From NCBI RefSeq assembly GCF_027257955.1, contig NZ_JANZNQ010000010.1, positions 1 to 64,000 of the forward strand: a stretch of DNA of 64,000 nucleotides, given 5' to 3'. Position numbers and translations under genes: made by a program. This document shows positions 46,591-55,954 of the stretch, in pieces. Under the pieces are notes generated by a model. The model was not told the DNA's origin, searched no databases, and saw nothing but the letters and a program-made list of their open reading frames with translations. The stretch's first letter is position 1, and each line of letters opens with the position of its first letter. This stretch comes from Zhongshania aquatica (GTDB lineage: Bacteria; Pseudomonadota; Gammaproteobacteria; Pseudomonadales; Spongiibacteraceae).

Positions 46591-47943
46591 CTAGCGCTGA
46601 GCTAGGCCAGTCAGTAGCCCAGGCAAGCCTGTCAACACAGCCAACAAGTCGGCACCATTATCAAGTGCCAAGGCATCTGCAAAGGATGTTGGAATCGCAC
46701 AAAGTGCCGACAGAGGGGTTGCTGCCAGTGGGCAGGCGCCCGCACCACCATCAAAGACCGTCACAAGTGGCGCAATCAAGACATCCAAGGGCGTACCAGT
46801 CAGTCCCGCGTCACCCGAACCACCACCTTGTGAAAGTAACGCTTGTAACGGAGCAAGAGCTTCTAGTAGCGCATCAAAGCCAACCGCGTTAGAGCCACCA
46901 CCACCAGCTAAACCGCCAGCCAATGCACTTTGCAAACCCGTTAGGAACGTGTCGCTCAATGGACCAAACAATGCTTCAGCTGGGTTTTCAAAACCACCAC
47001 TAGGCAGGCCGCCAAAGTCACCACCCAACAAGCCAGCTATAGACGCAACGGCTGCCTTAATCTGAGTACTGATAATCGCACCCTGACCAGCTTGATCTTC
47101 GATGAATCCGATGGGAACAACATCAATCAACAGACCATTCAATAAGTTCTCCACTGTCACACTAACCGCTGCTGATGTTGCAGTTGTATCCATATCCTCA
47201 AGCGCGACCGCGGTCAAAGCTAAGTCACTCAATGCTGTATCAAGCGTAGTCAATAAGCCACCCAGCACCGGCGCGCCACTAATTTGACCAGAAGGATCTT
47301 GGGCAAGAATAGTTTGCCGACCTTCGCTAAATGCAGCGCTTAACTGCGCCAACAAAACTGATGGCGTTGGCGGTTCGCCGCTGCCACCACCACTAGCCAT
47401 TGCCAATACTGGGGCTAGTGCTTCGGCTAAAGGGGCTAAAGGTGTACCAGCCAACGCAGCCAATGGGTCAGATGAACCACCGCCGCCACCTGTGCAACTC
47501 TCACCAGCCAGCGACGCCAAGGCTACCGGTAGATCCGCCACCAACTCGCTTACTGTAGCTTGGAAGTTTGCAGCCGAATCGGTAAATAAAGCCGTTGGGT
47601 CACTTTGCAGTGTTGCAGGGTCTACATTAACTAATACCGAATCTAAAATATCTAGAACATCGGTAACGACAAATGAACTTACGCAACTAACAGGCCCTTC
47701 CAATGGCGTGCCCGCTGCACCAGCTATAATCGGTGCCAAAACCTGCTCAGACAGCGGTTGCTGCACTGCATCTAACGGTCCGTCAACTTCAGAAAAGCTT
47801 GTGGTCATTGGCTCGTTGTTAGTATTGCCATTGCCTGCAGAACTACTACCGCCGCCGCTACTGCCACCGCCGCAACCCGCTAACGCCAAACTGGCGCTAA
47901 AGGTCAGGGCTAAGAACCCCTTATTTGATAATATCTTATTCAT
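46591..47943 (-). CDS. Gly/Ala/Leu-rich putative lipoprotein
   Basis: 450 residues. Lipobox LALAGC at the end of the signal peptide, then a glycine/serine spacer (GGGSSGGGSSSAG). The mature protein is unusually rich in L, A, G, S and T, with repeated patterns such as GTPL-x-PLAEALAPVLA, LSDLALTAVALED and GGGSG linkers, and a few cysteines (SCVSSF, ESCTGG, GACPLAATPLSALC) that could pair. It resembles hydrophobic collagen- or PHA-granule-like repeats only in composition; no named family can be assigned. Own terminator, isolated gene. It is the only protein in the window with this composition. Confidence 0.7.
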   Translation of the reverse strand: MNKILSNKGFLALTFSASLALAGCGGGSSGGGSSSAGNGNTNNEPMTTSFSEVDGPLDAVQQPLSEQVLAPIIAGAAGTPLEGPVSCVSSFVVTDVLDILDSVLVNVDPATLQSDPTALFTDSAANFQATVSELVADLPVALASLAGESCTGGGGGSSDPLAALAGTPLAPLAEALAPVLAMASGGGSGEPPTPSVLLAQLSAAFSEGRQTILAQDPSGQISGAPVLGGLLTTLDTALSDLALTAVALEDMDTTATSAAVSVTVENLLNGLLIDVVPIGFIEDQAGQGAIISTQIKAAVASIAGLLGGDFGGLPSGGFENPAEALFGPLSDTFLTGLQSALAGGLAGGGGSNAVGFDALLEALAPLQALLSQGGGSGDAGLTGTPLDVLIAPLVTVFDGGAGACPLAATPLSALCAIPTSFADALALDNGADLLAVLTGLPGLLTGLAQR

Positions 47944-48278
47944 ACTAAATACTCCGTTAATTAGCGCTTAATTTCGCCGATACATCCACCCAAACCGCAC
48001 GTTTGGCGACACGGTAAAAAAAACTCACCAATAAAATCCACCTGTGTGCGTGCTGGGGACAGTAGAACAAAAATGAGAATTAGTTTAAGTAAGGGAAAAC
48101 CGAGAAGTACATAGTTAGACTGCCCCCAAAAAGGCGAACCACATCACAATCTTCGTAAATTAGGTGTAATCCCCCCCTTTTTCCTTAGCTAATTTGGCTG
48201 AGCTCTATCTGTGTCACGACGATAAATCGCGATTTATAGATGAATAGTTAATAATGACTTATTTTCAGGCTCAGCAAT
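47944..48278. other. Intergenic region
   Basis: About 335 bases between the divergent lipoprotein and thioesterase genes. Contains C- and T-rich tracts near 48170-48185. No other feature could be supported. Confidence 0.4.
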
Positions 48279-48734
48279 ATGCACCACGCTTCCTTAACTT
48301 GGGATCTTGCGCTCCCATTCACCGTCGACTTCAGCGTTAAAGCCGAGCACATCGATTTCATTGGCCACGTGAATAATGCGGTCTACGTTGACTGGTGTCA
48401 GCAAGCTGGATGGCAGCATTCCCTAAAACTCGGTCTTGGCTTTGACGAATATAAACGCTTAGATGCCGCCATGGTGATTCGACGTGCCGACTACGATTAC
48501 GTCCTATCAGCTTACGTGGGCGAAGAGTGCATCATGGGTACTTGGCTAACTGCGAACGACCACAAGCTCACTATGGAGCGTCAGTTCCAACTACTGCGCA
48601 AGTCTGATGGCAAAACCCTTTTACGCGGCCACTGGCAGCTGGTATGCATTCGCATGAGTAGCGGCAGACCGCGTCGCATGCCAATAGAGTTTGACGAGGG
48701 TTATGGCGCCGCGGTGGTGACGACAGCCGTATAA
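48279..48734 (+). CDS. Acyl-CoA thioesterase (hotdog fold)
   Basis: 151 residues. 4HBT-type hotdog with HIDFIGHVNNAVYVDWCQQ, the conserved active-site region of acyl-CoA thioesterases of the FcbC/YbgC type (the position normally holding D is in the HIDF/HVNN segment). Cytoplasmic. May supply or hydrolyse acyl-CoA. First of a co-directional series; 74 bases before the next gene. Confidence 0.85.
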   Translation: MHHASLTWDLALPFTVDFSVKAEHIDFIGHVNNAVYVDWCQQAGWQHSLKLGLGFDEYKRLDAAMVIRRADYDYVLSAYVGEECIMGTWLTANDHKLTMERQFQLLRKSDGKTLLRGHWQLVCIRMSSGRPRRMPIEFDEGYGAAVVTTAV

Positions 48735-48808
48735 ATAAGCTGCCAAGTGCACGGCAACGCAATCCGTGTAGAATACGGTACTAAATCAGACGAAGAGAGA
48801 GTGAAACG

Positions 48809-49189
48809 GTGACTAGCCAATACGCTGAACACCCCGCGATGTTTAGGAATAATCCTTTAGGATTCATCCTAGCCGTGATTTTGGTGCCTGTTGCCATCGG
48901 CATTTTGATACTGATGTTCTGGTATTTAAAATGTAAATCGACCCGCCTAGAGATCAATGACAACGAGATCATTCTTGAGCAGGGACTCCTCAGCAAAGAA
49001 CGCACGGAGCTAAATATTTCAGGCATCCGTTCCGTAAAAATCAAGCAATCACTGTTTAATCGACTATTCGGTGTCGGTACCCTATCAATTTATACGGCGG
49101 GAGATAGCCCAGAAATTCAAGCTCATGGAATGCCAAGACCAGAAGTATTCCGCGATTTAGTGAAAGCACATCAGTCAGACCCCGCCTGA
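48809..49189 (+). CDS. PH-domain (bPH2-like) membrane protein
   Basis: 126 residues. Transmembrane helix about 19-42, then a bacterial PH-like (YdbS) domain: KSTRLEINDNEIILEQGLLSKERTELNISGIRSVKIKQS. GTG start. Next to two other small membrane proteins, so possibly a membrane-associated unit. Function unknown. Confidence 0.8.
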   Translation: MTSQYAEHPAMFRNNPLGFILAVILVPVAIGILILMFWYLKCKSTRLEINDNEIILEQGLLSKERTELNISGIRSVKIKQSLFNRLFGVGTLSIYTAGDSPEIQAHGMPRPEVFRDLVKAHQSDPA

Positions 49190-49201
49190 GATTATGAAAC
49201 G

Positions 49202-49513
49202 ATGGCTAGCTCACCCGGAAAAAATGACAATCAAACCCTAAAAATTGCGTTAATCTCCGCCGCGCTCATCGGTCTGATTGGGCTTGGCGTCATGCTATTC
49301 ATCCCAATGGTATCTTCGTTTATCGACCAGTACTTTAGCCCGGGCATGGGGCTGAAAGACGCCGCGGTTGTCGCCTTTTTTGTCACGGTGATTACCCTAG
49401 TTATTTTTGCCGTTGCCGCCGGTGACGGCTTACTAGGTGAGCTGCAATTCATGCTCAGCGGTTTCTTTGGCTTCTTCTTAGTCTTGTGGCTATTAATTGC
49501 ATGGATATTCTAA
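49202..49513 (+). CDS. Small membrane protein, unknown function
   Basis: 103 residues with three hydrophobic helices (about 14-37, 50-72, 84-103). No family recognised. Starts 13 bases after the PH-like gene, so likely co-transcribed. Confidence 0.7.
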   Translation: MASSPGKNDNQTLKIALISAALIGLIGLGVMLFIPMVSSFIDQYFSPGMGLKDAAVVAFFVTVITLVIFAVAAGDGLLGELQFMLSGFFGFFLVLWLLIAWIF

Positions 49514-49554
49514 ACAACCACATATGGTAACCATCGCTATCGGACATTTTAAGC

Positions 49555-49887
49555 ATGCTTGATCTTGCGGACGTCGCGGCGCTCTTTGGCTTTTTAGCGC
49601 TGCTCGCTTATTTTTGGCGCGCACAAGGTACCCGAGAAATTGCATTACGCGCCACCCGTATACACTTGCAACAGCAGCAACTTTCACTACTCGATGATCA
49701 CGTTGCCCTGCGAGCCGTGTGGTTTAAACGTAATCGCAAAGGCGAATTCAATCTATGGCGCCGCTATGTCTTTGAATTCACTGCAACCGGTCATGAACGC
49801 TATAAGGGAATAGTTATCACCCTTGGCAATCACATCGAAAGTTTCGATTTAGAACCACACCGCTTCCCGGACGACCTTCTCCACTAA
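49555..49887 (+). CDS. DUF3301 family protein
   Basis: 110 residues. N-terminal hydrophobic segment (ADVAALFGFLALLAYFW) and a conserved RAQGTREIALRAT, DDHVALRAVWFKRN, RRYVFEFT pattern of DUF3301. Function unknown; found near the ABC and WS/DGAT genes here. Probably co-transcribed with the preceding small genes. Confidence 0.8.
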   Translation: MLDLADVAALFGFLALLAYFWRAQGTREIALRATRIHLQQQQLSLLDDHVALRAVWFKRNRKGEFNLWRRYVFEFTATGHERYKGIVITLGNHIESFDLEPHRFPDDLLH

Positions 49888-49952
49888 TCTGCAGCGGCAG
49901 CTAACTAACAACATCGCCAACAAGCCCACTCCTAATTAAGCGAAACCCTGAT

Positions 49953-51746
49953 ATGCGCCACGGTACAAGCCACGCCCAAAACCAAGACGTCAGCTGGGCA
50001 ACATTGCGCGAGCTAATTCCCTACTTGATGGCATTTCGATCTCGAATCGGCTTAGCCATGCTTTGTTTGATCGCAGCAAAAGTCGCCAGCGTGGGTCTCC
50101 CGTTTATTCTCAAGAACATAGTCGATCAACTCGACAAGAACGATCAACCAGCCATCTTAATTTTACCCGTCGCCTTACTTTTAGCTTACGGCGTACTGCG
50201 CTTTGCCAACGTTTTATTTGGCGAATTACGCGACACTATTTTCGGCCGCGTTACCGAGCGCGCAATGCGCCAAGTCGGGCTTACTGTATTCAAGCACCTT
50301 CACGCGCTGGATCTAGAGTTCCACCTCAATAGACGCACCGGCGGATTATCAAGAGATATAGAGAGGGGCACCAACGGCATTAATTTTTTGCTTCGTTTTA
50401 TGGTATTCAATATTGTGCCTACATTTATCGAAATCGGCTTAGTCATTGGCTTACTAGGCTGGCGCTACAGTATGTGGTTCGCGGTCATCGTATTCGTCGC
50501 GGTTATTACTTACATCGCCTTTTCGATCTTTGCAACAGAGTGGCGAACCGGCTATATACGCCGCGCAAATGAGGCGGAATCGCGAAGCAGCACACGCGCG
50601 GTAGATAGCCTATTGAATTTTGAAACCGTTAAATACTTCGGCAATGAAAATTACGAAGCCCACCGCTATGACGAAGAACTCGAAAGCTGGGAAGTGGCGC
50701 GCCGTCAAAATCGCCTCAGCCTATTTGCACTCAACGCGGGCCAAGCGCTAATTATTGCCGCGGCGATGACCGCGGCCATGGTATTGGCAGCCAGCGAAGT
50801 GGTTGATAAAAACATGACCCTTGGTGATTTCGTGCTGATCAACGCCTTTATGATGCAGATTTTTATGCCCCTCAACTTCCTTGGTTTTGTGTACAGAGAA
50901 ATGAAGGGCTCGATGGCGAACATAGAAGCGATGTTTGCTTTGCTACGCCAAAAAGCGGCAATTACAGATATGGAGAACGCGCCAGCTTTACAGCTCAGCG
51001 AGGGTCGCATCGAGGTCGAAAACCTCAGTTTCCGCTACCAAAGCGAACGACCAATTTTAAATAACATTAGTTTTAAAGTCGCCGCCAAGCAAAAAGTCGC
51101 CATCGTCGGCAGCAGTGGCGCAGGCAAATCTACACTACTTAAGTTGTTGTTCAGATTTTACGATGCCAGCGAGGGGCGCATTCTTATCGACGGCCAAGAC
51201 ATTAAAACCGTCGATCAATCTTCCCTTCGTCGTGCGTTGGGTATCGTCCCGCAAGACACCGTCCTATTTAATCAATCCATTCTCGAAAACATCCGCTACG
51301 GTAGAATTGACGCTAGCGACGAGGATGTACTGAAAGCAATCCGTATGGCTCATCTCAGCGATTTTATCGAACGCCTTCCTAAGGGTGTCGACACCTTGGT
51401 TGGCGAGCGCGGTCTAAAATTGTCCGGCGGCGAAAAACAGCGTGTTGCCATTGCTCGAGCGCTTTTAAAGCAGTCCCCCATTATGGTGTTTGACGAGGCC
51501 ACGTCATCACTCGACTCGGCCTCTGAACGCCTTATTCTAGAGGCAATCCGCGATATTGCCCGAGAACATACGATGCTCGTCATCGCTCATCGCCTATCAA
51601 CCATCGTCGATGCCGACCACATCTTAGTTTTAGAGCAGGGCGAAATTGTGGAACAAGGCACCCATGCTAACCTGCTAGAACAAGATGGCCAGTACGCCCA
51701 CTTGTGGTCGCTACAGCAGCGAGAGCGGGCGCTAAGCGCGCAATAA
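49953..51746 (+). CDS. ATM1/HMT1-type ABC exporter
   Basis: 597 residues, a fused exporter half-transporter. Six-helix TMD about 20-310; ATPase with Walker A GSSGAGKST, signature LSGGEKQRVA, Walker B MVFDEATSSLD and H-loop IAHRLS. The TMD start (PYLMAFRSRIGLAMLCLIAAKVA...VDQLDK) and FNFETVKYFGNE-type loop match the ATM1/ABCB7 group, which exports glutathione-sulfur or metal-glutathione compounds. Functions as a homodimer in the inner membrane. Substrate inferred only. Confidence 0.88.
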   Translation: MRHGTSHAQNQDVSWATLRELIPYLMAFRSRIGLAMLCLIAAKVASVGLPFILKNIVDQLDKNDQPAILILPVALLLAYGVLRFANVLFGELRDTIFGRVTERAMRQVGLTVFKHLHALDLEFHLNRRTGGLSRDIERGTNGINFLLRFMVFNIVPTFIEIGLVIGLLGWRYSMWFAVIVFVAVITYIAFSIFATEWRTGYIRRANEAESRSSTRAVDSLLNFETVKYFGNENYEAHRYDEELESWEVARRQNRLSLFALNAGQALIIAAAMTAAMVLAASEVVDKNMTLGDFVLINAFMMQIFMPLNFLGFVYREMKGSMANIEAMFALLRQKAAITDMENAPALQLSEGRIEVENLSFRYQSERPILNNISFKVAAKQKVAIVGSSGAGKSTLLKLLFRFYDASEGRILIDGQDIKTVDQSSLRRALGIVPQDTVLFNQSILENIRYGRIDASDEDVLKAIRMAHLSDFIERLPKGVDTLVGERGLKLSGGEKQRVAIARALLKQSPIMVFDEATSSLDSASERLILEAIRDIAREHTMLVIAHRLSTIVDADHILVLEQGEIVEQGTHANLLEQDGQYAHLWSLQQRERALSAQ

Positions 51747-51838
51747 TTGCATATTGCGAATTACTGACCTTAACTGTAATTGCCAGCCCCCGCAGACTCT
51801 TATAGTCTCGGGGCAGTAATTACCAATAAGGATAAAAT

Positions 51839-53311
51839 ATGCAGCAGCTATCTGGTCAGGACGCCATGTTCGTCCATACCGAAAACATGGGCATCCCCCA
51901 ACACATCGGTATATTAAGCATTTACGACCAATCCACGGCGCCCGAAGGGCTGGTGCGTTTTAAACAGATTCTACAGTTACTAGAAAACCGCTCTCATTTG
52001 TCACCCATTTTTAATCGTAGGCTCCGTAAAGTTCCCTTGAGTCTGGATCAGCCGTACTGGGAAGACGTAGAGCACGCCGACATAGAAACCCACGTACATC
52101 ACATTGCGCTCCCCAAACCGGGCGATTGGCGACAACTCTGCATTCTGGCCTCCCGCATACATGCTCGCCCGCTCGATATGAGTAAACCCCTGTGGGAGAT
52201 GTATGTCATAGAGGGCTTAGATAGTGTTCGCGAGCTGCCCAAGGGCTGTTTTGCGGTTATGACCAAAGTGCACCACGCGGCAATGGACGGCGCCACCGGG
52301 GCACGCTTTATACCCTTGCTTCACGATCTTAGTCCAGATATCGCCATTGCAGCAGAAGCGCCAACGAAAGTTGTGCAAAAGTACAACGACGGCCATATGC
52401 TCAGTAATGCACTTTTCAACAACCTTAAAAAGCCGGGCCAATTTTTGAACTTAATCGGCAGTGCGATTCCCACTTGGCGACGCATTCGTCGCGGTAAAAA
52501 AGAACAGGATTTCTCTACCCTAGAAGACAAGCAGAAAACCGTCTTTCAAGGGAAAATATCGCCCTACCGGGTCTGCGACGCCGTCCCCTTTCCCTTTGAA
52601 GATATTCGCGCCATTAAAAATACCGTCGCAGGCGCCACCATTAACGACGCCATGTTATGCATTGTGTCCGGCGGCCTGCGCAAATACCTCACCGCTAAGA
52701 ATGCGCTCCCAGAGAAAACACTCGTCACCGGCTGCCCCATCGATGTACGCAGCAATGACGAGCAGAGCAGCGGCGGTAATATGGTCGGCTTTATGACCGT
52801 GTCTTTGCACTCCAATATAGAAGACCCCAAGGAACGCCTGACAGCAATTCACGCTGCCTCGATGAGCAGCAAGGCCTACGCTGATGCGCTGGGCCCCCGT
52901 ATGGCGGTAGATGTTACCAATGTACTACCCGGCGGCATGCTATCGCTAGCGCTACGCGCCGCCTCAGCAACCGGCCTAACCGAAGCCGCCGTTATCTTTA
53001 ACACCGTGGTCACCAATGTGCCGGGGCCTACTCAGCAGCTGTATTTCTGTGGCGCCAAAATGGTAGACGGAATGAACTTTGGACCGCTGCTCCCCAATGT
53101 CGGTTTGTTCCAAATTGTCTACAGCTCTGTTTTAAACAAGGTCGGCACTATCTCAATTTCTTTCACTGCCTGCCGCAAAATGCTACCCGATCCCGAGTTA
53201 TATTCAGCCTGCTTGGTGGAATCCTACAATGAGCTAAAAGCCGCGTGCCTTGGCGCAAACGAAGAAAAATCTAAAACACGAGCCAAGCAAACAGCAAAAT
53301 CAGCGCATTAA
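51839..53311 (+). CDS. Wax ester synthase/diacylglycerol acyltransferase (WS/DGAT)
   Basis: 490 residues. Catalytic motif HHxxxDG at 145-151 (VHHAAMDG), PLW at 117-119, and ND-type NDAMLCIVSGGLR and CPIDVRSN segments later, all typical of WS/DGAT/MGAT enzymes. Such proteins make wax esters or triacylglycerol from acyl-CoA and alcohol or diacylglycerol. Fits with the thioesterase at the start of this run and the acyl-CoA operon downstream. Good context for storage lipid metabolism in a marine bacterium. Confidence 0.9.
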   Translation: MQQLSGQDAMFVHTENMGIPQHIGILSIYDQSTAPEGLVRFKQILQLLENRSHLSPIFNRRLRKVPLSLDQPYWEDVEHADIETHVHHIALPKPGDWRQLCILASRIHARPLDMSKPLWEMYVIEGLDSVRELPKGCFAVMTKVHHAAMDGATGARFIPLLHDLSPDIAIAAEAPTKVVQKYNDGHMLSNALFNNLKKPGQFLNLIGSAIPTWRRIRRGKKEQDFSTLEDKQKTVFQGKISPYRVCDAVPFPFEDIRAIKNTVAGATINDAMLCIVSGGLRKYLTAKNALPEKTLVTGCPIDVRSNDEQSSGGNMVGFMTVSLHSNIEDPKERLTAIHAASMSSKAYADALGPRMAVDVTNVLPGGMLSLALRAASATGLTEAAVIFNTVVTNVPGPTQQLYFCGAKMVDGMNFGPLLPNVGLFQIVYSSVLNKVGTISISFTACRKMLPDPELYSACLVESYNELKAACLGANEEKSKTRAKQTAKSAH

Positions 53312-53397
53312 AAACACGCTTGCGGCGAAGCATAAGCCTGAATAAGCTAGCGAGGGCTTACCAACGTTAACCCACTAGGGGAGGCACATCGCCGCCA

Positions 53398-54867
53398 ATG
53401 AATGACAGCCACGACCTGCGTCTGATTATTGAGTCGCGAATTCCCGTCATCGTTATTGAAACGTGGGAAGAAAAACGCGCATTAACATTGCTGTCAAAGT
53501 TAGGCATACAACTCGGAATGCCCGTATTCGCGTGGTCCATTACCGATGGTTTACGACGCAGTGATTACGATCAGGCCTCAAGCCAAGCACTCACCTCCGA
53601 ACCCGAAGCCGCACTCAAACACATTCGCAGCAGCAAGCTCGCCGGCATTTATGCGCTATGTGATATCCATCCATTTCTAAACGACGAACCACGTATTGTG
53701 CGGCTCATCAAAGATATTGCCTTGAATGCCGGTGAAACCGGGCAATGCGTGATACTCATCAGCCACGCCATAGACATTCCCAGCGAGTTCAAACGTCACA
53801 GCGCGCGTTTTAGCTTGTCCATGCCAGAAGACCACAAACTGCGGGCGGCCATCTACAAAGAAGCTCAGGATTTCAGCAGCGCTAAAGGTCGCAAAGTGAA
53901 GACGGATCGCGATGCCCTAGAAAAACTCGTCAGTAATCTTCGTGGCCTGCCCTTGGAAGACGCTCGTAAACTGGCAAGAGGCGCTATTTTTCAAGACGGC
54001 GCCATCACCCATTCAGACATCGCCACGGTTAACAAAGCCAAATTTGAATTGCTCGATATGGAGGGCGTCTTAAGCTTTGAATATGACACTGCCAATTTCG
54101 CGCAGGTCGGCGGCCTATCTAAATTAAAGGACTGGCTGAGCAAGCGCGAGCAGGCATTTAACCAACACGGCGACGACGCGCCCAAAGGCATTATGCTGGT
54201 TGGCGTGCAAGGTGGTGGCAAGAGCTTGTCGGCAAAGGCGGTCGCTGGCCTATGGGGTTTACCGCTGCTGCGCATGGATATGGGCGCGCTCTACAATAAG
54301 TTTTTTGGCGAATCAGAACGCAATGTTCGCGAAGCCTTAGCGCTGGCAGAAACCATGTCGCCCTGTGTGCTCTGGATTGATGAGATTGAAAAAGGCATTG
54401 GCAGTGACACCCACGACGGCGGCACCTCCCGCCGCATACTCGCCACCCTACTAACCTGGATGGCAGAACGCAAACAGTCGGTATTTGTGGTCGCCACCGC
54501 CAACGACATTCAGCGCCTGCCGCCGGAGTTAATTCGCAAAGGACGACTCGACGAAATATTTTTTGTGGATCTGCCATCAGAAAAAGTCCGTCAGGACATT
54601 TTTGCCATCCATCTCAAAAAACGCAATTTTGAACTTAAAGATTTTCGCTGCGCAGAACTCAGCGCCGCCAGCGACGGGTTTACCGGCGCAGAAATTGAAC
54701 AGGCCATCGTCGCCGCACGTTACTCTGCCAGTGCCCGCAATGAAAACTTAACTACCGCACACATCCTTCACGAAATCAGCAGCACTGTGCCACTGTCAGT
54801 AACAATGAGCGAGAATATCGATGCGCTGCGCCATTGGTGTCAGAGTCGAGCGGTGGCGAGTGACTAA
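53398..54867 (+). CDS. AAA ATPase, Ycf46-like
   Basis: 489 residues. N-terminal domain about 1-220 of unknown fold (LRLIIESRIPVIVIETWEE is the conserved opening), then AAA domain about 230-470: Walker A GVQGGGKSL, Walker B VLWIDEIE, sensor 1 VFVVATAND, arginine finger segment RKGRLDEIF. Matches the Ycf46-like branch (cyanobacterial and gammaproteobacterial). Target unknown. Proximity to WS/DGAT is not evidence of joint function. Confidence 0.85.
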   Translation: MNDSHDLRLIIESRIPVIVIETWEEKRALTLLSKLGIQLGMPVFAWSITDGLRRSDYDQASSQALTSEPEAALKHIRSSKLAGIYALCDIHPFLNDEPRIVRLIKDIALNAGETGQCVILISHAIDIPSEFKRHSARFSLSMPEDHKLRAAIYKEAQDFSSAKGRKVKTDRDALEKLVSNLRGLPLEDARKLARGAIFQDGAITHSDIATVNKAKFELLDMEGVLSFEYDTANFAQVGGLSKLKDWLSKREQAFNQHGDDAPKGIMLVGVQGGGKSLSAKAVAGLWGLPLLRMDMGALYNKFFGESERNVREALALAETMSPCVLWIDEIEKGIGSDTHDGGTSRRILATLLTWMAERKQSVFVVATANDIQRLPPELIRKGRLDEIFFVDLPSEKVRQDIFAIHLKKRNFELKDFRCAELSAASDGFTGAEIEQAIVAARYSASARNENLTTAHILHEISSTVPLSVTMSENIDALRHWCQSRAVASD

Positions 54868-54942
54868 TACAGAACCGAGCCTTAACTCCTGAATTGCGGC
54901 ATACTAGCGCCCTCAAAAATTCATTAAACTCACGGAATACCC

Positions 54943-55803
54943 ATGCCATTATTACCCCTCACCCAACTGCTCTGCCCAATCGACAAGAGCGAGTTGCAGC
55001 AAGACGGTAATACTTGGCGCTGCCAGAACAACCACTGCTTCGACATTGCCAAGCAAGGCTATGTAAACCTGCTGCCCGTGCAGAACAAGAAGTCGCTCGA
55101 CCCTGGTGACAGCAAAGAAATGATCGCGGCACGCCGCGATTATTTAAACAGCGGCGCCTACCAAACTCTGGCTATTACGCTAGCTGACACCGTGAATAAT
55201 TTATGCTCAGGCCTCAGTGATGTTGGGATATTAGATGCAGGTTGCGGCGAGGGTTACTACCTCAATGCCGTATGCGAAAAAATTCTGGAAACCGATATAA
55301 ACCTTACGGCAACCGGATTGGATATTTCAAAATGGGCAGTGCGCAGTTGCAAAAGTCGGAACCCAAAACTCAATGGACTGGTCGCAAGCAACCGCGAGAT
55401 ACCGCTACCCGACCAAAGCCAAGACATCGTTTTATGTACCTTTGGTTTCCCGGTATTTGACGAGTTTAAAAGGGTGCTAAAACCTAACGGCCACATTGTC
55501 ATGGCAGACCCCGGCCCCGAACATTTAATTGAATTGCGCAGCGCCATCTATGACACCGTTCGCCGCAACCCGCCCGCAGATATTAGTGCAGCACTCACCC
55601 AGGGCTGGCAACTCAGCAACAGTATAAACGTGTCATTTACAACGCCTGTGCTTGCCTCAGCGCAGCTCGAACAATTACTGACCATGACACCTCATCTCTA
55701 CCGCGCTAGTCGCGAGGGTCGAGAGCGAGCCGCTCAATTGCGGGATCTTGCTATTACCGCCGATGTCGTTATTCGCGTCATTAGTCAAAGCGACAATCTT
55801 TGA
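54943..55803 (+). CDS. rlmA: 23S rRNA (guanine-N1)-methyltransferase
   Basis: 286 residues. N-terminal zinc finger (LCPIDKSEL ... WRCQNNHCFDIAKQGYVNLL) then the SAM-binding motif ILDAGCGEGYY and DPG-type catalytic region. Matches RlmA, which methylates G745 of 23S rRNA in E. coli. Stand-alone at the end of the co-directional run. Confidence 0.9.
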   Translation: MPLLPLTQLLCPIDKSELQQDGNTWRCQNNHCFDIAKQGYVNLLPVQNKKSLDPGDSKEMIAARRDYLNSGAYQTLAITLADTVNNLCSGLSDVGILDAGCGEGYYLNAVCEKILETDINLTATGLDISKWAVRSCKSRNPKLNGLVASNREIPLPDQSQDIVLCTFGFPVFDEFKRVLKPNGHIVMADPGPEHLIELRSAIYDTVRRNPPADISAALTQGWQLSNSINVSFTTPVLASAQLEQLLTMTPHLYRASREGRERAAQLRDLAITADVVIRVISQSDNL

Positions 55804-55954
55804 TTGCTTAAGAATATAAGACAGAGAGAAACCAGGATTTTACTAGCGAGACTCTGAGAAAAAATTTCATTTTTAATTATAAAAGATTTGAAGCGCAGTC
55901 AACTGTTAAACCCCTACAAGGGCAATCAACACCTGACTGAGCAAAAGAACAGAT

